Shown: positions 1-9,838 of the stretch, one piece after another
Numbering within the stretch: the first letter of the stretch is position 1
How the letters are laid out: each line of letters opens with the position of its first letter
From: Sedimentitalea xiamensis
GTDB taxonomy: Bacteria > Pseudomonadota > Alphaproteobacteria > Rhodobacterales > Rhodobacteraceae
Length of the DNA stretch: 64,000 bases
Assembly: GCF_030164465.1 (NCBI RefSeq)
Contig: NZ_JASNJE010000009.1
Location: 62,001 to 126,000, forward strand
Direction: 5' to 3'
Program-made: the position numbers and the translations under genes
Notes under the pieces: model-generated
What the model saw: only the letters and a program-made list of their open reading frames with translations
Databases searched by the model: none
Told to the model about the DNA's origin: nothing

Positions 1-974
1 CCGAGGCGGACGCCGTGCTTCTTTTCGAACTCGTCCTTGTAGCGGTTGCGCAGGGCCATCACCTCGGTCATGTCCACCTCGTTGTAGGTGGTGAGCATGG
101 CGGCGGTGTTCTGGCTGTCCTTCAGGCGCTTGGCGATGGTCTGGCGCAGGCGGGTCATCTTGACCCGTTCCTCGCGCGCGGCGTCATCGGCGGGCACCGG
201 GGCGCGCGGAATGGAGGCGGGGGCGGGCGCGGGCTGCGCCGCGGCGGCGACGGCGCGGGCGACGTCGTCCTTCATCACCCGCCCGTCGCGGCCGGTGCCG
301 GTGACCTGATCGCGGGAGATCCCGGCTTCGGCCATCGCCTTTTTCGCGGAGGGCGCATCCTCGATATCGCCGGTTCCCCTGGCGGGGGCGGCGGCCGGCG
401 CCTCCGGGCGCGGGGCGGGTTCGACCGCGCCATCGGCGGCGCCGGCGATCACGCCGAGCCTGGCGCTGGCATCGACGGTGGCGCCTTCGGGCGCGGTGAT
501 CTCGGTCAGCACCCCGGCGGCGGGGGCGGGCACCTCGACGCTGACCTTGTCGGTTTCCAGTTCGCAGAGCATCTCGTCCTGCGAGACGCTGTCGCCCACG
601 GCCTTGAACCAGGTGCTGACGGTCGCCTCGGTGACGGATTCCCCGAGGGTCGGCACCATGATGTCGACAGCGCCGTTGCCGGCCTTGGCGGGCCTGGCCT
701 CTTCCGTTCTGGCCGCCGGTTCCGGGGTGGCGTCGCCGGTTTCGGCGATATTGGCCAGCAGCGCATCGACGCCGACGGTTTCGCCTTCGGCGGCGACGAT
801 GTCGGCCAGCTTGCCGGCGGCGGGGCTGGGCACCTCGACCGTCACCTTGTCGGTTTCCAGCTCGCAGAGCATTTCATCGACGGCGACGATGTCGCCGGGC
901 TTCTTGAACCAGGTGGCGACGGTGGCTTCGGTCACGGATTCGCCCAGGGTCGGGACACGGACTTCGGTGGTCAT
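1..974 (-). CDS. odhB: Dihydrolipoyl succinyltransferase, E2 of 2-oxoglutarate dehydrogenase (3' part missing)
   Basis: E2 core of the 2-oxoglutarate dehydrogenase complex, which transfers the succinyl group from lipoyl-lysine to CoA. The start is the ATG at 974; its Shine-Dalgarno AAGGAT overlaps the odhA stop. Two lipoyl domains are visible in tandem, each carrying CELETDKV with the lipoylated lysine (about residues 43 and 140). They are separated by an Ala/Pro/Glu linker and followed by an E1/E3-binding domain (SAKKAMAEAGI, about residues 205-240). The start of the catalytic acyltransferase domain (VKMTRLRQTIAKRL) is present. The window edge removes the rest of it, including the active-site His. 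It is the last visible gene of the sucC-sucD-odhA-odhB cluster. Two lipoyl domains rather than one is a notable architecture. Confidence 0.95.
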   Translation of the reverse strand, partial: MTTEVRVPTLGESVTEATVATWFKKPGDIVAVDEMLCELETDKVTVEVPSPAAGKLADIVAAEGETVGVDALLANIAETGDATPEPAARTEEARPAKAGNGAVDIMVPTLGESVTEATVSTWFKAVGDSVSQDEMLCELETDKVSVEVPAPAAGVLTEITAPEGATVDASARLGVIAGAADGAVEPAPRPEAPAAAPARGTGDIEDAPSAKKAMAEAGISRDQVTGTGRDGRVMKDDVARAVAAAAQPAPAPASIPRAPVPADDAAREERVKMTRLRQTIAKRLKDSQNTAAMLTTYNEVDMTEVMALRNRYKDEFEKKHGVRL

Positions 975-980
975 GTTCAG

Positions 981-3941
981 TTATCCTTCGATGGTCAGCG
1001 CTTCGTTCACGAGCGCGGCTTGTTGGGCTTTGTGCTGGCTGGCGAGGCCGGTGGCGGGCGAGGCCGAGGTGGCGCGCCCGGCATAGACGGGGCGCTTGTG
1101 CTTGGCCTTGATCCGGTTCAGAACCCATTCGATATTGGGTTCGATGAAGGTCCAGGCGCCCTGGTTCTTGGGTTCTTCCTGGCACCAGATCATCTCCGCG
1201 CCCTTGAAGCGTTCCAGTTCCTTGACCAGGCTGAGCGCCGGGAAGGGGTAGAACTGTTCGATGCGCAGCAGGTAGATATCGTCGATGCCGCGGGCGTCGC
1301 GTTCTTCCAGCAGGTCGAAATAGACCTTGCCGGAGCACATGACCACGCGCCTGATCTTCTTGTCGGCGACCAGACTGGTGTCGGAATTGCCCTTTTCCGC
1401 GTCATCCCAGAGCACCCGGTGGAAGCTGGAGCCGGTGGTGAAATCCTCGGCCGCGGAAATGGCGAGCTTGTGGCGCAGGAGCGATTTCGGCGTCACCAGC
1501 ATCAGCGGCTTGCGGAAGCTGCGGTGGATCTGGCGGCGCAGGATGTGGAAGTAGTTCGCCGGCGTCGTGCAGTTGGCGACGATCCAGTTGTCCTGGCCGC
1601 ACATTTGCAGGAAGCGTTCCAGCCGGGCGGAGGAGTGTTCCGGCCCCTGGCCTTCATAGCCGTGCGGCAGCAGGCAGACGAGGCCCGACATGCGCAGCCA
1701 CTTGCTTTCGCCCGAGCTGATGAACTGGTCGAACATGATCTGCGCGCCGTTGGCGAAGTCACCGAACTGGGCTTCCCAGAGCACGAGCGCGTTGGGTTCC
1801 GCCAGCGAATAGCCGTATTCGAAGCCGAGCACCGCGTATTCGCTGAGCATGGAGTCGATGACTTCGTATTGCGACTGCCCGGCGCGGACGTGGTTGAGCG
1901 GGTAGTAGCGTTCCTCTGTGTTCTGGTCGATCAGCCCGGAATGGCGCTGGCTGAAGGTGCCGCGGGTCGCGTCCTGTCCGGCCAGCCGCACCGGGTAGCC
2001 TTCGGTCAGGAGCGAGCCGAAGGCCAGCGCCTCGCCCGTCGCCCAGTCGAACCCGTTGCCGGTGGCGAACATCTCCGACTTGGAGTCCAGCAGCCGCGCC
2101 ACGGTGCGGTGCATCGGGAAGCCGTCAGGCACGCGGGTCAGGGCGGTGCCGATCTCGGCCATGGTGTCCGGCGCGATGGCGGTTTCGCCGCGCACGTATT
2201 CTTCCTTGTTGCGGTCCAGATGCGACCAGCGCCCGTCCAGCCAGTCGGCCTTGTTGGGCTTGTAGTTCTTGCCGGCTTCGAACTCTTCGTTCAGATGCGC
2301 CTGGAAGGCGGCCTTCATGTCCTCGATCTCGCCTTCGGGGATCAGGCCGTCCTCGACCAGCCGTTCGGTATAGAGGCTGAGCGTGGTCTTGTGGGTCTTG
2401 ATCCGCTTGTACATGATCGGGTTGGTGAACATCGGCTCGTCGCCTTCGTTATGCCCGAAGCGGCGGTAGCAGAAGATGTCGATCACCACGTCCTTGTGGA
2501 ACTTCTGGCGGAATTCCGTCGCCACCTTGGCGGCGTGCACCACCGCCTCGGGGTCGTCGCCGTTGACGTGGAAGATCGGCGCCTCGACCATCAGCGCGAT
2601 ATCTGTCGGATAGGGGCTGGAGCGGCTGAAATGCGGTGCGGTGGTGAAGCCGATCTGGTTGTTCACCACGATATGCATGGTGCCGCCGGTGCGGTGGCCC
2701 TTCAGGCCCGACAGGCCGAAGCATTCGGCCACGACGCCCTGGCCCGCGAAGGCCGCGTCGCCGTGCAGCAGGATCGGCAGGACGCTGGTGCGGGTCTGGT
2801 CGCTGTTCTGGTCCTGCTTGGCCCGGGCCTTGCCGAGAACGACCGGGTTCACGGCCTCAAGGTGGCTGGGGTTGGCGGTCAGGCTGAGGTGCACGGAGTT
2901 GCCGTCGAATTCGCGGTCCGAACTGGCGCCGAGGTGGTATTTCACGTCACCCGAACCATCCACCTCCTCGGGCTTGAAGCTGCCGCCCTGGAATTCGTTG
3001 AAGATGGCGCGGTAGGGCTTGGCCATCACGTTGGCCAGCACCGACAGGCGGCCCCGGTGGGGCATGCCGATGATGATGTCCTTGACCCCCAGCGCGCCGC
3101 CGCGCTTGATGATCTGTTCCATCGCCGGGATCAGGCTTTCGCCGCCGTCGAGCCCGAAGCGCTTGGTGCCCATATACTTGACGTGCAGGAACTTCTCGAA
3201 GCCCTCGGCCTCGACCATCTTGTTCAGGATCGCCTTGCGGCCTTCGCGGGTGAACTGGATTTCCTTGCCGAAGCCTTCGATCCGTTCCTTGAGCCAGCCG
3301 GCCTCTTCCGGGTTGGAAATGTGCATGTATTGCAGCGCGAAGGTGCCGCAATAGGTGCGTTTGACGATCTCGACGATCTGGCGCATCGACGCGATCTGAA
3401 GCCCGAGCACGTTGTCGATGAAGATCGGCCGGTCCATGTCGGCTTCGGAGAACCCGTAGGTCCTGGGGTCGAGTTCCGGGTGCGGGGTCTTGTCGCGCAT
3501 GCCGAGCGGGTCCAGATCGGCCACCAGATGGCCGCGAATCCGGTAGGCGCGGATCAGCATCAGGGCGCGGATGCTGTCCAGCACGGCGCGCTTGATCTGG
3601 TCTTCGGACAGGGCGACGCCGGCTGCGGCGGACTTGCCCGCGATCTTCCTGCCCGCCGCTTTGGCTTCGGCGGCGGGTTCGGGCCATTCGCCGGTCAGCG
3701 CCGCGGTCAGGTCGTCGGCGGGGACCGGCGGCCAGTCGCTGCGCGCCCAGCTGGGGCCGCGCGCCTCGGCCTTCACGTCCAGTTCCGCATCGCCAAGGGC
3801 GCGGAAGAATTCCGCCCATGCGGCATCGACCGCGTTCGGGTCGCCCGCATATTGCGCGTAGAGCTGTTCGAGATATTCCGCGTTATGCCCCTGCATGAAG
3901 CTGGAGGCGTGGAACTGGTCGTTGGGCGAATGTTCGGTCAT
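981..3941 (-). CDS. odhA: 2-oxoglutarate dehydrogenase E1 component
   Basis: Thiamine-diphosphate-dependent E1 subunit that decarboxylates 2-oxoglutarate and succinylates the lipoyl groups of OdhB. It has 986 aa, the normal full length. An N-terminal E2-binding helix (about residues 15-50) is followed by a low-complexity Ala/Pro linker (about 70-110). The ThDP-dependent catalytic region contains GMPHRGRLSVL (His295), GDAAFAGQG (394-402), HNEGDEP and the transketolase-like GQDATRGTFSQRHS. The start ATG at 3941 overlaps the stop of the DUF805 gene by 4 bp (ATGA), which implies translational coupling. odhB follows after 6 bp. Confidence 0.98.
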   Translation of the reverse strand: MTEHSPNDQFHASSFMQGHNAEYLEQLYAQYAGDPNAVDAAWAEFFRALGDAELDVKAEARGPSWARSDWPPVPADDLTAALTGEWPEPAAEAKAAGRKIAGKSAAAGVALSEDQIKRAVLDSIRALMLIRAYRIRGHLVADLDPLGMRDKTPHPELDPRTYGFSEADMDRPIFIDNVLGLQIASMRQIVEIVKRTYCGTFALQYMHISNPEEAGWLKERIEGFGKEIQFTREGRKAILNKMVEAEGFEKFLHVKYMGTKRFGLDGGESLIPAMEQIIKRGGALGVKDIIIGMPHRGRLSVLANVMAKPYRAIFNEFQGGSFKPEEVDGSGDVKYHLGASSDREFDGNSVHLSLTANPSHLEAVNPVVLGKARAKQDQNSDQTRTSVLPILLHGDAAFAGQGVVAECFGLSGLKGHRTGGTMHIVVNNQIGFTTAPHFSRSSPYPTDIALMVEAPIFHVNGDDPEAVVHAAKVATEFRQKFHKDVVIDIFCYRRFGHNEGDEPMFTNPIMYKRIKTHKTTLSLYTERLVEDGLIPEGEIEDMKAAFQAHLNEEFEAGKNYKPNKADWLDGRWSHLDRNKEEYVRGETAIAPDTMAEIGTALTRVPDGFPMHRTVARLLDSKSEMFATGNGFDWATGEALAFGSLLTEGYPVRLAGQDATRGTFSQRHSGLIDQNTEERYYPLNHVRAGQSQYEVIDSMLSEYAVLGFEYGYSLAEPNALVLWEAQFGDFANGAQIMFDQFISSGESKWLRMSGLVCLLPHGYEGQGPEHSSARLERFLQMCGQDNWIVANCTTPANYFHILRRQIHRSFRKPLMLVTPKSLLRHKLAISAAEDFTTGSSFHRVLWDDAEKGNSDTSLVADKKIRRVVMCSGKVYFDLLEERDARGIDDIYLLRIEQFYPFPALSLVKELERFKGAEMIWCQEEPKNQGAWTFIEPNIEWVLNRIKAKHKRPVYAGRATSASPATGLASQHKAQQAALVNEALTIEG

Positions 3942-4480
3942 GACGTTACCTCATGGGGATTGGGACCGTATGGGTTGGTGCCGGGCTGGCTGGGGCGGGT
4001 CAGCCACCAGAGCATCAGGAGCGGCGAGATCAGCAGCACGATCAGCGTCGGGATCACGATCAGCAGCGTCGCGTCGGTCAGCAGCCGGTCGAGCGTTCCG
4101 CCATGCTGGAACGACCCGGCCAGGCCGATGCCGAAGAGCAGGATCGCGCCGGCGCCGAGCATCACCAGGAGCGGGAACAGCGCGTAAAGACCGCTGCGCC
4201 CGGTGTCGTGCATCCGCCGCCAGGCGACGGCGAGATGCGGCAGGAACACCGCGAGATTGACCAGGCCGGTCACCGGTTGCGACGAGGTGCCGGCCACCGC
4301 GCCGCCGGTCGCGGTTTCGACGCTGACCACGGTGGAAAAGAATGTCCAGTCGATGGTGCCCGCGACGAGATCGGCGATCAGGATGAACAGGAAGAAATAC
4401 CAGTATTCGGAGCGGGAGGCCCGCCCCGAGAAGGTGACGTATTTGGAAAAACACGTCTTTATGGCGTCAGTGAAACTCAT
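3938..4480 (-). CDS. DUF805-family inner-membrane protein
   Basis: A 180-aa protein that begins MSFTDAIKTCF, followed by SRSEYWYFFLFILI, the conserved DUF805 opening in which an aromatic-rich segment leads into the first membrane span. Further hydrophobic segments lie at about residues 75-90, 105-125 and 140-165, and WRRMHDTGRSGLY is the family's charged loop. The function of the family is unknown. It overlaps odhA by 4 bp and lies 65 bp after sucD, so it appears to be co-transcribed with the TCA genes. The start has a good AAGGATGA Shine-Dalgarno. The assignment rests on the motif pattern; no role in the dehydrogenase complex can be deduced. Confidence 0.85.
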   Translation of the reverse strand: MSFTDAIKTCFSKYVTFSGRASRSEYWYFFLFILIADLVAGTIDWTFFSTVVSVETATGGAVAGTSSQPVTGLVNLAVFLPHLAVAWRRMHDTGRSGLYALFPLLVMLGAGAILLFGIGLAGSFQHGGTLDRLLTDATLLIVIPTLIVLLISPLLMLWWLTRPSQPGTNPYGPNPHEVTS

Positions 4481-4545
4481 CTGTCATCCTTCTCCACGGT
4501 CGCTTTGCCGATTGCCCGACGGCAACCGGCAGACGGCGTACACTG

Positions 4546-5427
4546 TCAGCCGATGGCTTCCAGAACCGCCTCGCCCAGCCCGGCGGGGCTTTCGGCGACC
4601 ACGATGCCGGCGGATTTCATCGCCTCGATCTTGTCCTCGGCACCCCCTTTGCCGCCGGCGACGATGGCGCCCGCGTGGCCCATGCGGCGGCCCGGAGGGG
4701 CGGTGCGTCCGGCGATGAAACCGGCGGTCGGCTTCCAGCGGCCCTTTTTCTTCTCGTCCGCGAGGAACTGCGCCGCCTCTTCCTCGGCGGAGCCGCCGAT
4801 CTCGCCGATCATGATGATGCTGGTGGTCTCGTCATCGGCGAGGAACCATTCCAGCACGTCGATATGTTCGGTGCCCTTGATCGGGTCGCCGCCGATGCCG
4901 ACGCAGGTGGACTGCCCCAGCCCCACATCGGTGGTCTGCTTGACCGCCTCGTAGGTCAGCGTGCCGGAGCGGGAGACCACGCCGCAGGAGCCGCGCTTGT
5001 GGATATGGCCGGGCATGATGCCGATCTTGCAGGCATCGGGGGTGATGACGCCGGGGCAGTTGGGGCCGATCAGCCGGCTGCTGGAGCCTTCGAGCGCCCG
5101 CTTGACCCGCATCATGTCCAGAACCGGGATGCCTTCGGTGATCGCCACGATCACCTCCATCTCGGCGTCGATGGCTTCGAGGATGCTGTCGGCGGCGAAG
5201 GGCGGCGGCACGTAGATCACGGTGGCGTTGGCCCCGGTTACGGCGCGGGCCTCGTGCACCGAGTTGAAAACCGGCAGGCCGATATGTTCCGTGCCGCCCT
5301 TGCCCGGTGTCACCCCGCCGACCATTTTCGTGCCATAGGCGATGGCCTGTTCGGTGTGGAAGGTGCCTTGGCTACCGGTGAGGCCTTGGCAGATGACTTT
5401 GGTGTTTTCGTCGATGAGTACGGCCAT
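4546..5427 (-). CDS. sucD: Succinyl-CoA ligase (ADP-forming) alpha subunit
   Basis: Alpha subunit of succinyl-CoA synthetase, which interconverts succinyl-CoA and succinate with substrate-level phosphorylation. It has 293 aa, full length. An N-terminal CoA-binding Rossmann domain ([13 protein letters not shown]) is followed by [12 protein letters not shown] and the phosphohistidine loop [11 protein letters not shown], with the catalytic His at about residue 251. The start ATG at 5427 has AGGA upstream. Its partner sucC is upstream but separated by an unrelated 153-aa gene, whereas sucC and sucD are normally adjacent. Confidence 0.97.
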   Translation of the reverse strand: MAVLIDENTKVICQGLTGSQGTFHTEQAIAYGTKMVGGVTPGKGGTEHIGLPVFNSVHEARAVTGANATVIYVPPPFAADSILEAIDAEMEVIVAITEGIPVLDMMRVKRALEGSSSRLIGPNCPGVITPDACKIGIMPGHIHKRGSCGVVSRSGTLTYEAVKQTTDVGLGQSTCVGIGGDPIKGTEHIDVLEWFLADDETTSIIMIGEIGGSAEEEAAQFLADEKKKGRWKPTAGFIAGRTAPPGRRMGHAGAIVAGGKGGAEDKIEAMKSAGIVVAESPAGLGEAVLEAIG

Positions 5428-5481
5428 GTTCGGTTCCTGTTTAGATTGGGTCTCTGAGCCAAAGATTTAGAATAGTGAGAT

Positions 5482-5943
5482 TTACAGCTTCATCTGCAGT
5501 CTAAAATACGTCTGCGCTAGCCCATAAATCGGCGCGAATGTTTTGGGATAGCGATCTGTGTGGTACACAAAGTAGACCGCCGACCAACCCTCTTGATCCA
5601 CGTAAGGACTCTTGTCATGGCGACTGAACTGAACCTGCAAAGATCGTGAGTGGATCATTCCATGTAGAGCTTCCTTGATCCGAGGCGCTATTGGTCCAAC
5701 CTCACCATACGGTGGCCAAAGAGTCCCACCTAAATCAGCGTCAACACCGTTCAGTTCGAGTACCCGTCGAGCATTCACAGCGAACTGCATTCCGATTTCG
5801 CAAATGCGCTCCGCTTCGATTGAGGATGAGCGCAAGAAGTCAATTGGCCAAATCGCAGATGCATGCGCCGAGAGATCCAGGGCAGACCTATCAGCGAGCG
5901 TCTTAGCCAGATTCGCAGTTTCTTTGTGAGTGTCGGTTGCCAT
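5482..5943 (-). CDS. Hypothetical protein lodged between sucC and sucD
   Basis: A 153-aa soluble protein that I do not recognise. It has no signal peptide or membrane segment. The middle contains [20 protein letters not shown], and the C-terminal half is rich in aromatic residues ([13 protein letters not shown]). Its ATG follows the sucC stop codon directly (TAAATG), and the AAAGGA just upstream, inside the sucC end, can serve as Shine-Dalgarno, so it is probably coupled to sucC translation. The stretch is visibly poorer in G+C and uses AT-ending codons more than sucC and sucD on either side, which suggests recent acquisition. It could be a recently inserted cargo gene; a TCA-cycle role is not supported by sequence. 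Confidence 0.7.
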   Translation of the reverse strand: MATDTHKETANLAKTLADRSALDLSAHASAIWPIDFLRSSSIEAERICEIGMQFAVNARRVLELNGVDADLGGTLWPPYGEVGPIAPRIKEALHGMIHSRSLQVQFSRHDKSPYVDQEGWSAVYFVYHTDRYPKTFAPIYGLAQTYFRLQMKL

Positions 5944-7137
5944 TTATCCTTTCACCGCCTTGACGATCTTCTGGGCGCCGTCCTTGAGGTTGTCCGCCGC
6001 AATGACGTCGAGGCCGCTTTCGTTGATGATCTGCTTGCCCTTCTCGACATTGGTGCCTTCGAGACGCACCACCAGCGGCACCTTGAGGCCGACCTCCTTC
6101 ACCGCAGCGACCACGCCTTCGGCGATGACGTCGCAGCGCATGATGCCGCCGAAGATATTGACGAGGATGCCTTTCACGTTCGGGTCGGAGGTGATGATCT
6201 TGAACGCCTCGGTGACTTTCTCCTTGGTCGCGCCGCCGCCCACGTCGAGGAAGTTTGCGGGTTCCGCTCCGTAGAGCTTGATGATGTCCATGGTCGCCAT
6301 CGCGAGCCCGGCGCCGTTCACCATGCAGCCGATCTCGCCATCGAGCGCGATATAGTTCAGGTCGAACTTGGAGGCTTCCAGTTCCTTGGGGTCTTCCTCG
6401 GTCGTGTCGCGCAGTTCGGCGATGTCGGCATGGCGGTAGACCGCGTTGCCGTCGAACCCCATCTTGGCGTCGAGGCATTTCAGGTCGCCCGCGTCGGAGA
6501 CGATCAGGGGGTTGATCTCCAGCATCTCCATGTCCTTCTCGATGAACATGCGGTAGAGCGTGCCCATCAGGCTGACGCATTGCTTCACCTGCTTGCCGCT
6601 AAGACCCAGCATGAAGGCGATGCGGCGGCCATGGAACGGCTGGTAGCCGGTGGCCGGATCGACGGAGAAGCTGAGGATCTTCTCGGGTGTGCTGGCGGCG
6701 ACTTCCTCGATGTCCATCCCGCCCTCGGTCGAACAGACGAAGCTGATGCGGCTGGTCTGCCGGTCCACCAGCAGGGCCAGATACATCTCGGTCTCGATGC
6801 CGCTGCCGTCCTCGATGTAGATGCGGTTGACCTGCTTGCCCGCCGGGCCGGTCTGGTGGGTGACGAGGGTGCGGCCGAGCATCTTGCGGGCTTCCTGCGC
6901 GGCTTCCTCGACGGATTTCGTCAGGCGCACGCCGCCCTTGTCGCCGGCATCGGATTCCTTGAACTTTCCCTTGCCGCGGCCGCCGGCGTGGATCTGGGCC
7001 TTGACCACCCAGATCGGGCCGTCCATTTCGCCTGCGGCCGTCTTGGCGTCTTCGGCCTTGAGAACGACGCGTCCGTCGGACACCGGAGCGCCATAGGAGC
7101 GAAGCAGGGCCTTGGCCTGATATTCGTGGATATTCAT
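5944..7137 (-). CDS. sucC: Succinyl-CoA ligase (ADP-forming) beta subunit
   Basis: Beta subunit with an ATP-grasp fold; 397 aa, the standard length. It begins [16 protein letters not shown], a typical family opening. It contains [14 protein letters not shown] (nucleotide-binding segment), the metal-binding LEINPL region and the C-terminal CoA-ligase domain ([17 protein letters not shown], then RLEGTN). It pairs with SucD to make ATP from succinyl-CoA and is the first gene of the suc-odh cluster. The 309 bp upstream (7138-7446) hold the mdh terminator, two GTGATCAC palindromes and a short tandem repeat, so the cluster very probably has its own regulated promoter. Confidence 0.98.
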   Translation of the reverse strand: MNIHEYQAKALLRSYGAPVSDGRVVLKAEDAKTAAGEMDGPIWVVKAQIHAGGRGKGKFKESDAGDKGGVRLTKSVEEAAQEARKMLGRTLVTHQTGPAGKQVNRIYIEDGSGIETEMYLALLVDRQTSRISFVCSTEGGMDIEEVAASTPEKILSFSVDPATGYQPFHGRRIAFMLGLSGKQVKQCVSLMGTLYRMFIEKDMEMLEINPLIVSDAGDLKCLDAKMGFDGNAVYRHADIAELRDTTEEDPKELEASKFDLNYIALDGEIGCMVNGAGLAMATMDIIKLYGAEPANFLDVGGGATKEKVTEAFKIITSDPNVKGILVNIFGGIMRCDVIAEGVVAAVKEVGLKVPLVVRLEGTNVEKGKQIINESGLDVIAADNLKDGAQKIVKAVKG

Positions 7138-7170
7138 CGAATGCTGTCCCGTCTAGCTGTGATCAATCGG

Positions 7171-7193
7171 CGTATAAGCACGCGTATAGCACG
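7171..7193. repeat. Tandem 11-12 bp direct repeat in the sucC leader
   Basis: Two head-to-tail copies, CGTATAAGCACG and CGTATAGCACG, lie 34-56 bp before the sucC start. A degenerate operator-like GTGATCAA (7159-7166) sits between the repeat and the gene. The repeat could be an additional protein-binding site or part of the core promoter; only the repetition itself is seen. Confidence 0.5.
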
Positions 7194-7247
7194 TCGTTAA
7201 ACGATATTTTGACGCAGGGTCGGTTTTTGGCAGGAAAAGCGACATTT

Positions 7248-7276
7248 GTGATCACGGCTTGAAAATGTGTGATCAC
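7248..7276. promoter_or_regulatory. Paired GTGATCAC palindromes upstream of sucC (putative operator)
   Basis: Two perfect 8-bp palindromes GTGATCAC lie at 7248-7255 and 7269-7276, 21 bp centre to centre (two helical turns), with extended TGTGATCACA symmetry in the second. They lie about 110-140 bp upstream of sucC. The same pair with the same 21-bp spacing occurs upstream of sdhC (13629-13657). A dimeric regulator binding cooperatively on one DNA face is the natural reading. The spacing and sequence are observed; the regulator is unknown. Confidence 0.65.
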
Positions 7277-7390
7277 AAAACCGGACGCCCCTTGGAGAAT
7301 CACATCCCGCGCCGCGTGATTCCGGGTGCAAAGAAGGGTGTCGCGGGGCCGGGGACGAGTCGATTCCGGGCGGGGGCCGGATCGGGTCTC

Positions 7391-7424
7391 CAAAAGAAAA
7401 TGGCCGGCCAAACGGCCGGCCATT
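7391..7424 (-). terminator. Rho-independent terminator after mdh
   Basis: Read on the minus strand, an 11-bp perfect stem GGAATGGCCGGCC/GGCCGGCCATT core with a 4-nt loop (7399-7424) is followed by TTTTCTTTTG. It lies 22 bp past the mdh stop and before the sucC promoter region, so mdh is probably a separate transcription unit. Confidence 0.85.
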
Positions 7425-7446
7425 CCGATTGTTCGCGCGCGGGCGG

Positions 7447-8454
<1,008 letters not shown>

Positions 8455-8572
8455 TTAACGGTCTGTCGTGCAAGGGTTCTGCGCTGCGGCGTGATCGCGC
8501 GGCGCTGCTGGCGGGCCGTGATGTAAAAGGGTAAAGCACTTTGGGCGGAACGGGTTATGGGGCGCGGCGCAA

Positions 8573-9325
8573 TTGGAACTGAACCTGGCATTTTTGGCGG
8601 TGGCGGCGCCTGCCGTGATGTTCGCGGGCGTGTCCAAGGGCGGTTTCGGGTCGGGCGCGGCCTTTGCGTCGGCCACGATTCTGGCGCTGATCGTGGAACC
8701 GGGGCAGGCGCTGGGCATCATGCTGCCGCTGCTGATGCTGATCGACCTCGCATCGCTGCGCCCCTACTGGCGAAAGTGGAACTGGCCGGACGCGCGCCTG
8801 CTGATCCTCGGCGGGGTGCCGGGGGTGGCGATCGGAGCCCTGTTCTACCGGGTGGCGGATGCGGACCTGCTGCGCCTGATGATCGGCGCGATTGCCCTGG
8901 CCTTCGTGGTCTGGCAGATCGGACAGCGCAGCGGCCTGATCCGGCCCGTCGCCAGGCGGCTGCCCGATTGGGCGGGGCTGCTGTCGGGTATCGTGACCGG
9001 GTTCACCAGTTTCATCAGCCACGCGGGCGGGCCGCCGGCGGCGGTATACCTGTTGTCGCGGAAATTGCCCAAGACACGATACCAGGGGACGACAGTGCTG
9101 ATCTTCTGGGCGATCAACATCGCGAAGTTCGTTCCCTACGCGTTTCTCGGGTTGTTCACCGCGGACACGCTGCTGGCCAATGCCGCGCTGGCGCCGTTTG
9201 CCCTGGTCGGCACCTGGTGCGGGGTCCGGGCGCATCGGATCGTGCCGGAAAACCTTTTCTTCGGGATCACTTACGTGCTGCTCACGCTGACTGGCGGAAA
9301 ACTGATCTGGGACGGGCTGACCTGA
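8573..9325 (+). CDS. TauE/SafE-family (DUF81) membrane permease
   Basis: A 250-aa, very hydrophobic protein with about eight predicted membrane segments. The N-terminal repeat AGVSKGGFGSG and the second repeat FTSFISHAGGPPAAVYLL are the duplicated signature of TauE/SafE anion exporters (sulfite, sulfonates, sulfoacetate and related). The only in-frame start giving a complete first helix is TTG at 8573; the Shine-Dalgarno is weak, so the start is uncertain. It is transcribed divergently from mdh. Its substrate cannot be inferred because no sulfur-metabolism genes adjoin it. Confidence 0.85.
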   Translation: MELNLAFLAVAAPAVMFAGVSKGGFGSGAAFASATILALIVEPGQALGIMLPLLMLIDLASLRPYWRKWNWPDARLLILGGVPGVAIGALFYRVADADLLRLMIGAIALAFVVWQIGQRSGLIRPVARRLPDWAGLLSGIVTGFTSFISHAGGPPAAVYLLSRKLPKTRYQGTTVLIFWAINIAKFVPYAFLGLFTADTLLANAALAPFALVGTWCGVRAHRIVPENLFFGITYVLLTLTGGKLIWDGLT

Positions 9326-9480
9326 TCCGCGACCGGCCCGCGCGGCGCCGGCGCAAACATCGGCCGGAGGCGGTCTTGGGACACCGCTGGATCGGATGGG
9401 CGGTATCATCGCTGTCGCGGCGTAGCCGCAGTGCCGTTGCCCGGTTGGCCGGACAGGGCGGAATTCGTCGTCAGGGCGTT

Positions 9481-9506
9481 GCGCGGGCCGTGGGCGGAGC
9501 CCGCGC
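9481..9506. terminator. GC-rich hairpin between convergent genes
   Basis: An 8-bp perfect stem GCGCGGGC/GCCCGCGC with a 10-nt loop lies in the 195-bp gap between the TauE-like gene and the convergent small exported-protein gene. No U-run follows on either strand, so terminator function is only plausible. Confidence 0.3.
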
Positions 9507-9520
9507 GGTCAGTCGTCGCC

Positions 9521-9838
9521 TCAGGCGTCGTTGCCCTTGGGCGGCAGCGCCTCTGCCAATTGTTCAAACGACTGGCCCGAGGCGACGAGGCAGGTCGTGC
9601 CATTCGGCGTCGTGACCGTGATCGTCCAGGTGCCGGTTTCGGTGGAGGCGAAGATCTCCACGACCGCGCCCTGGGAGCCCAGCCCGATGCTCTGGCGGGT
9701 TTCGCCGTAGCCGCTGGCCAGCCGTTCGATGACGGCCTCGCGCGGGGCGCAGTTCCGGTTTTGCTGGGCCGCGACCTGTTGTGCCGCAAGGGTCATCAGA
9801 CCCAGCCCGATCGTCATGTTCAACAATGCCTTGTTCAT
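9521..9838 (-). CDS. Small exported protein of unknown function
   Basis: A 105-aa protein with an N-terminal signal peptide (hydrophobic core GLGLMTLAAQQ, probable cleavage after VAA at about residue 24). The mature part contains CAPREAVIERLASGYGETRQSIGL and a second cysteine in TTCLVASG. The two cysteines could form a disulfide in the periplasm. Similar small proteins are familiar from Rhodobacteraceae genomes but have no assigned function as far as I know. It is a lone gene with a start at ATG 9838 and a GGTAAGAC-like ribosome site. Confidence 0.75.
   Translation of the reverse strand: MNKALLNMTIGLGLMTLAAQQVAAQQNRNCAPREAVIERLASGYGETRQSIGLGSQGAVVEIFASTETGTWTITVTTPNGTTCLVASGQSFEQLAEALPPKGNDA

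Noticed and set aside
15-4187. A 1390-aa open frame on the plus strand across odhB/odhA
   Set aside because: It is antisense to odhA and odhB in GC-rich DNA, has low-complexity His/Gly/Asp-rich translation and no recognisable domain, whereas the minus strand codes for well-conserved E1 and E2 proteins.
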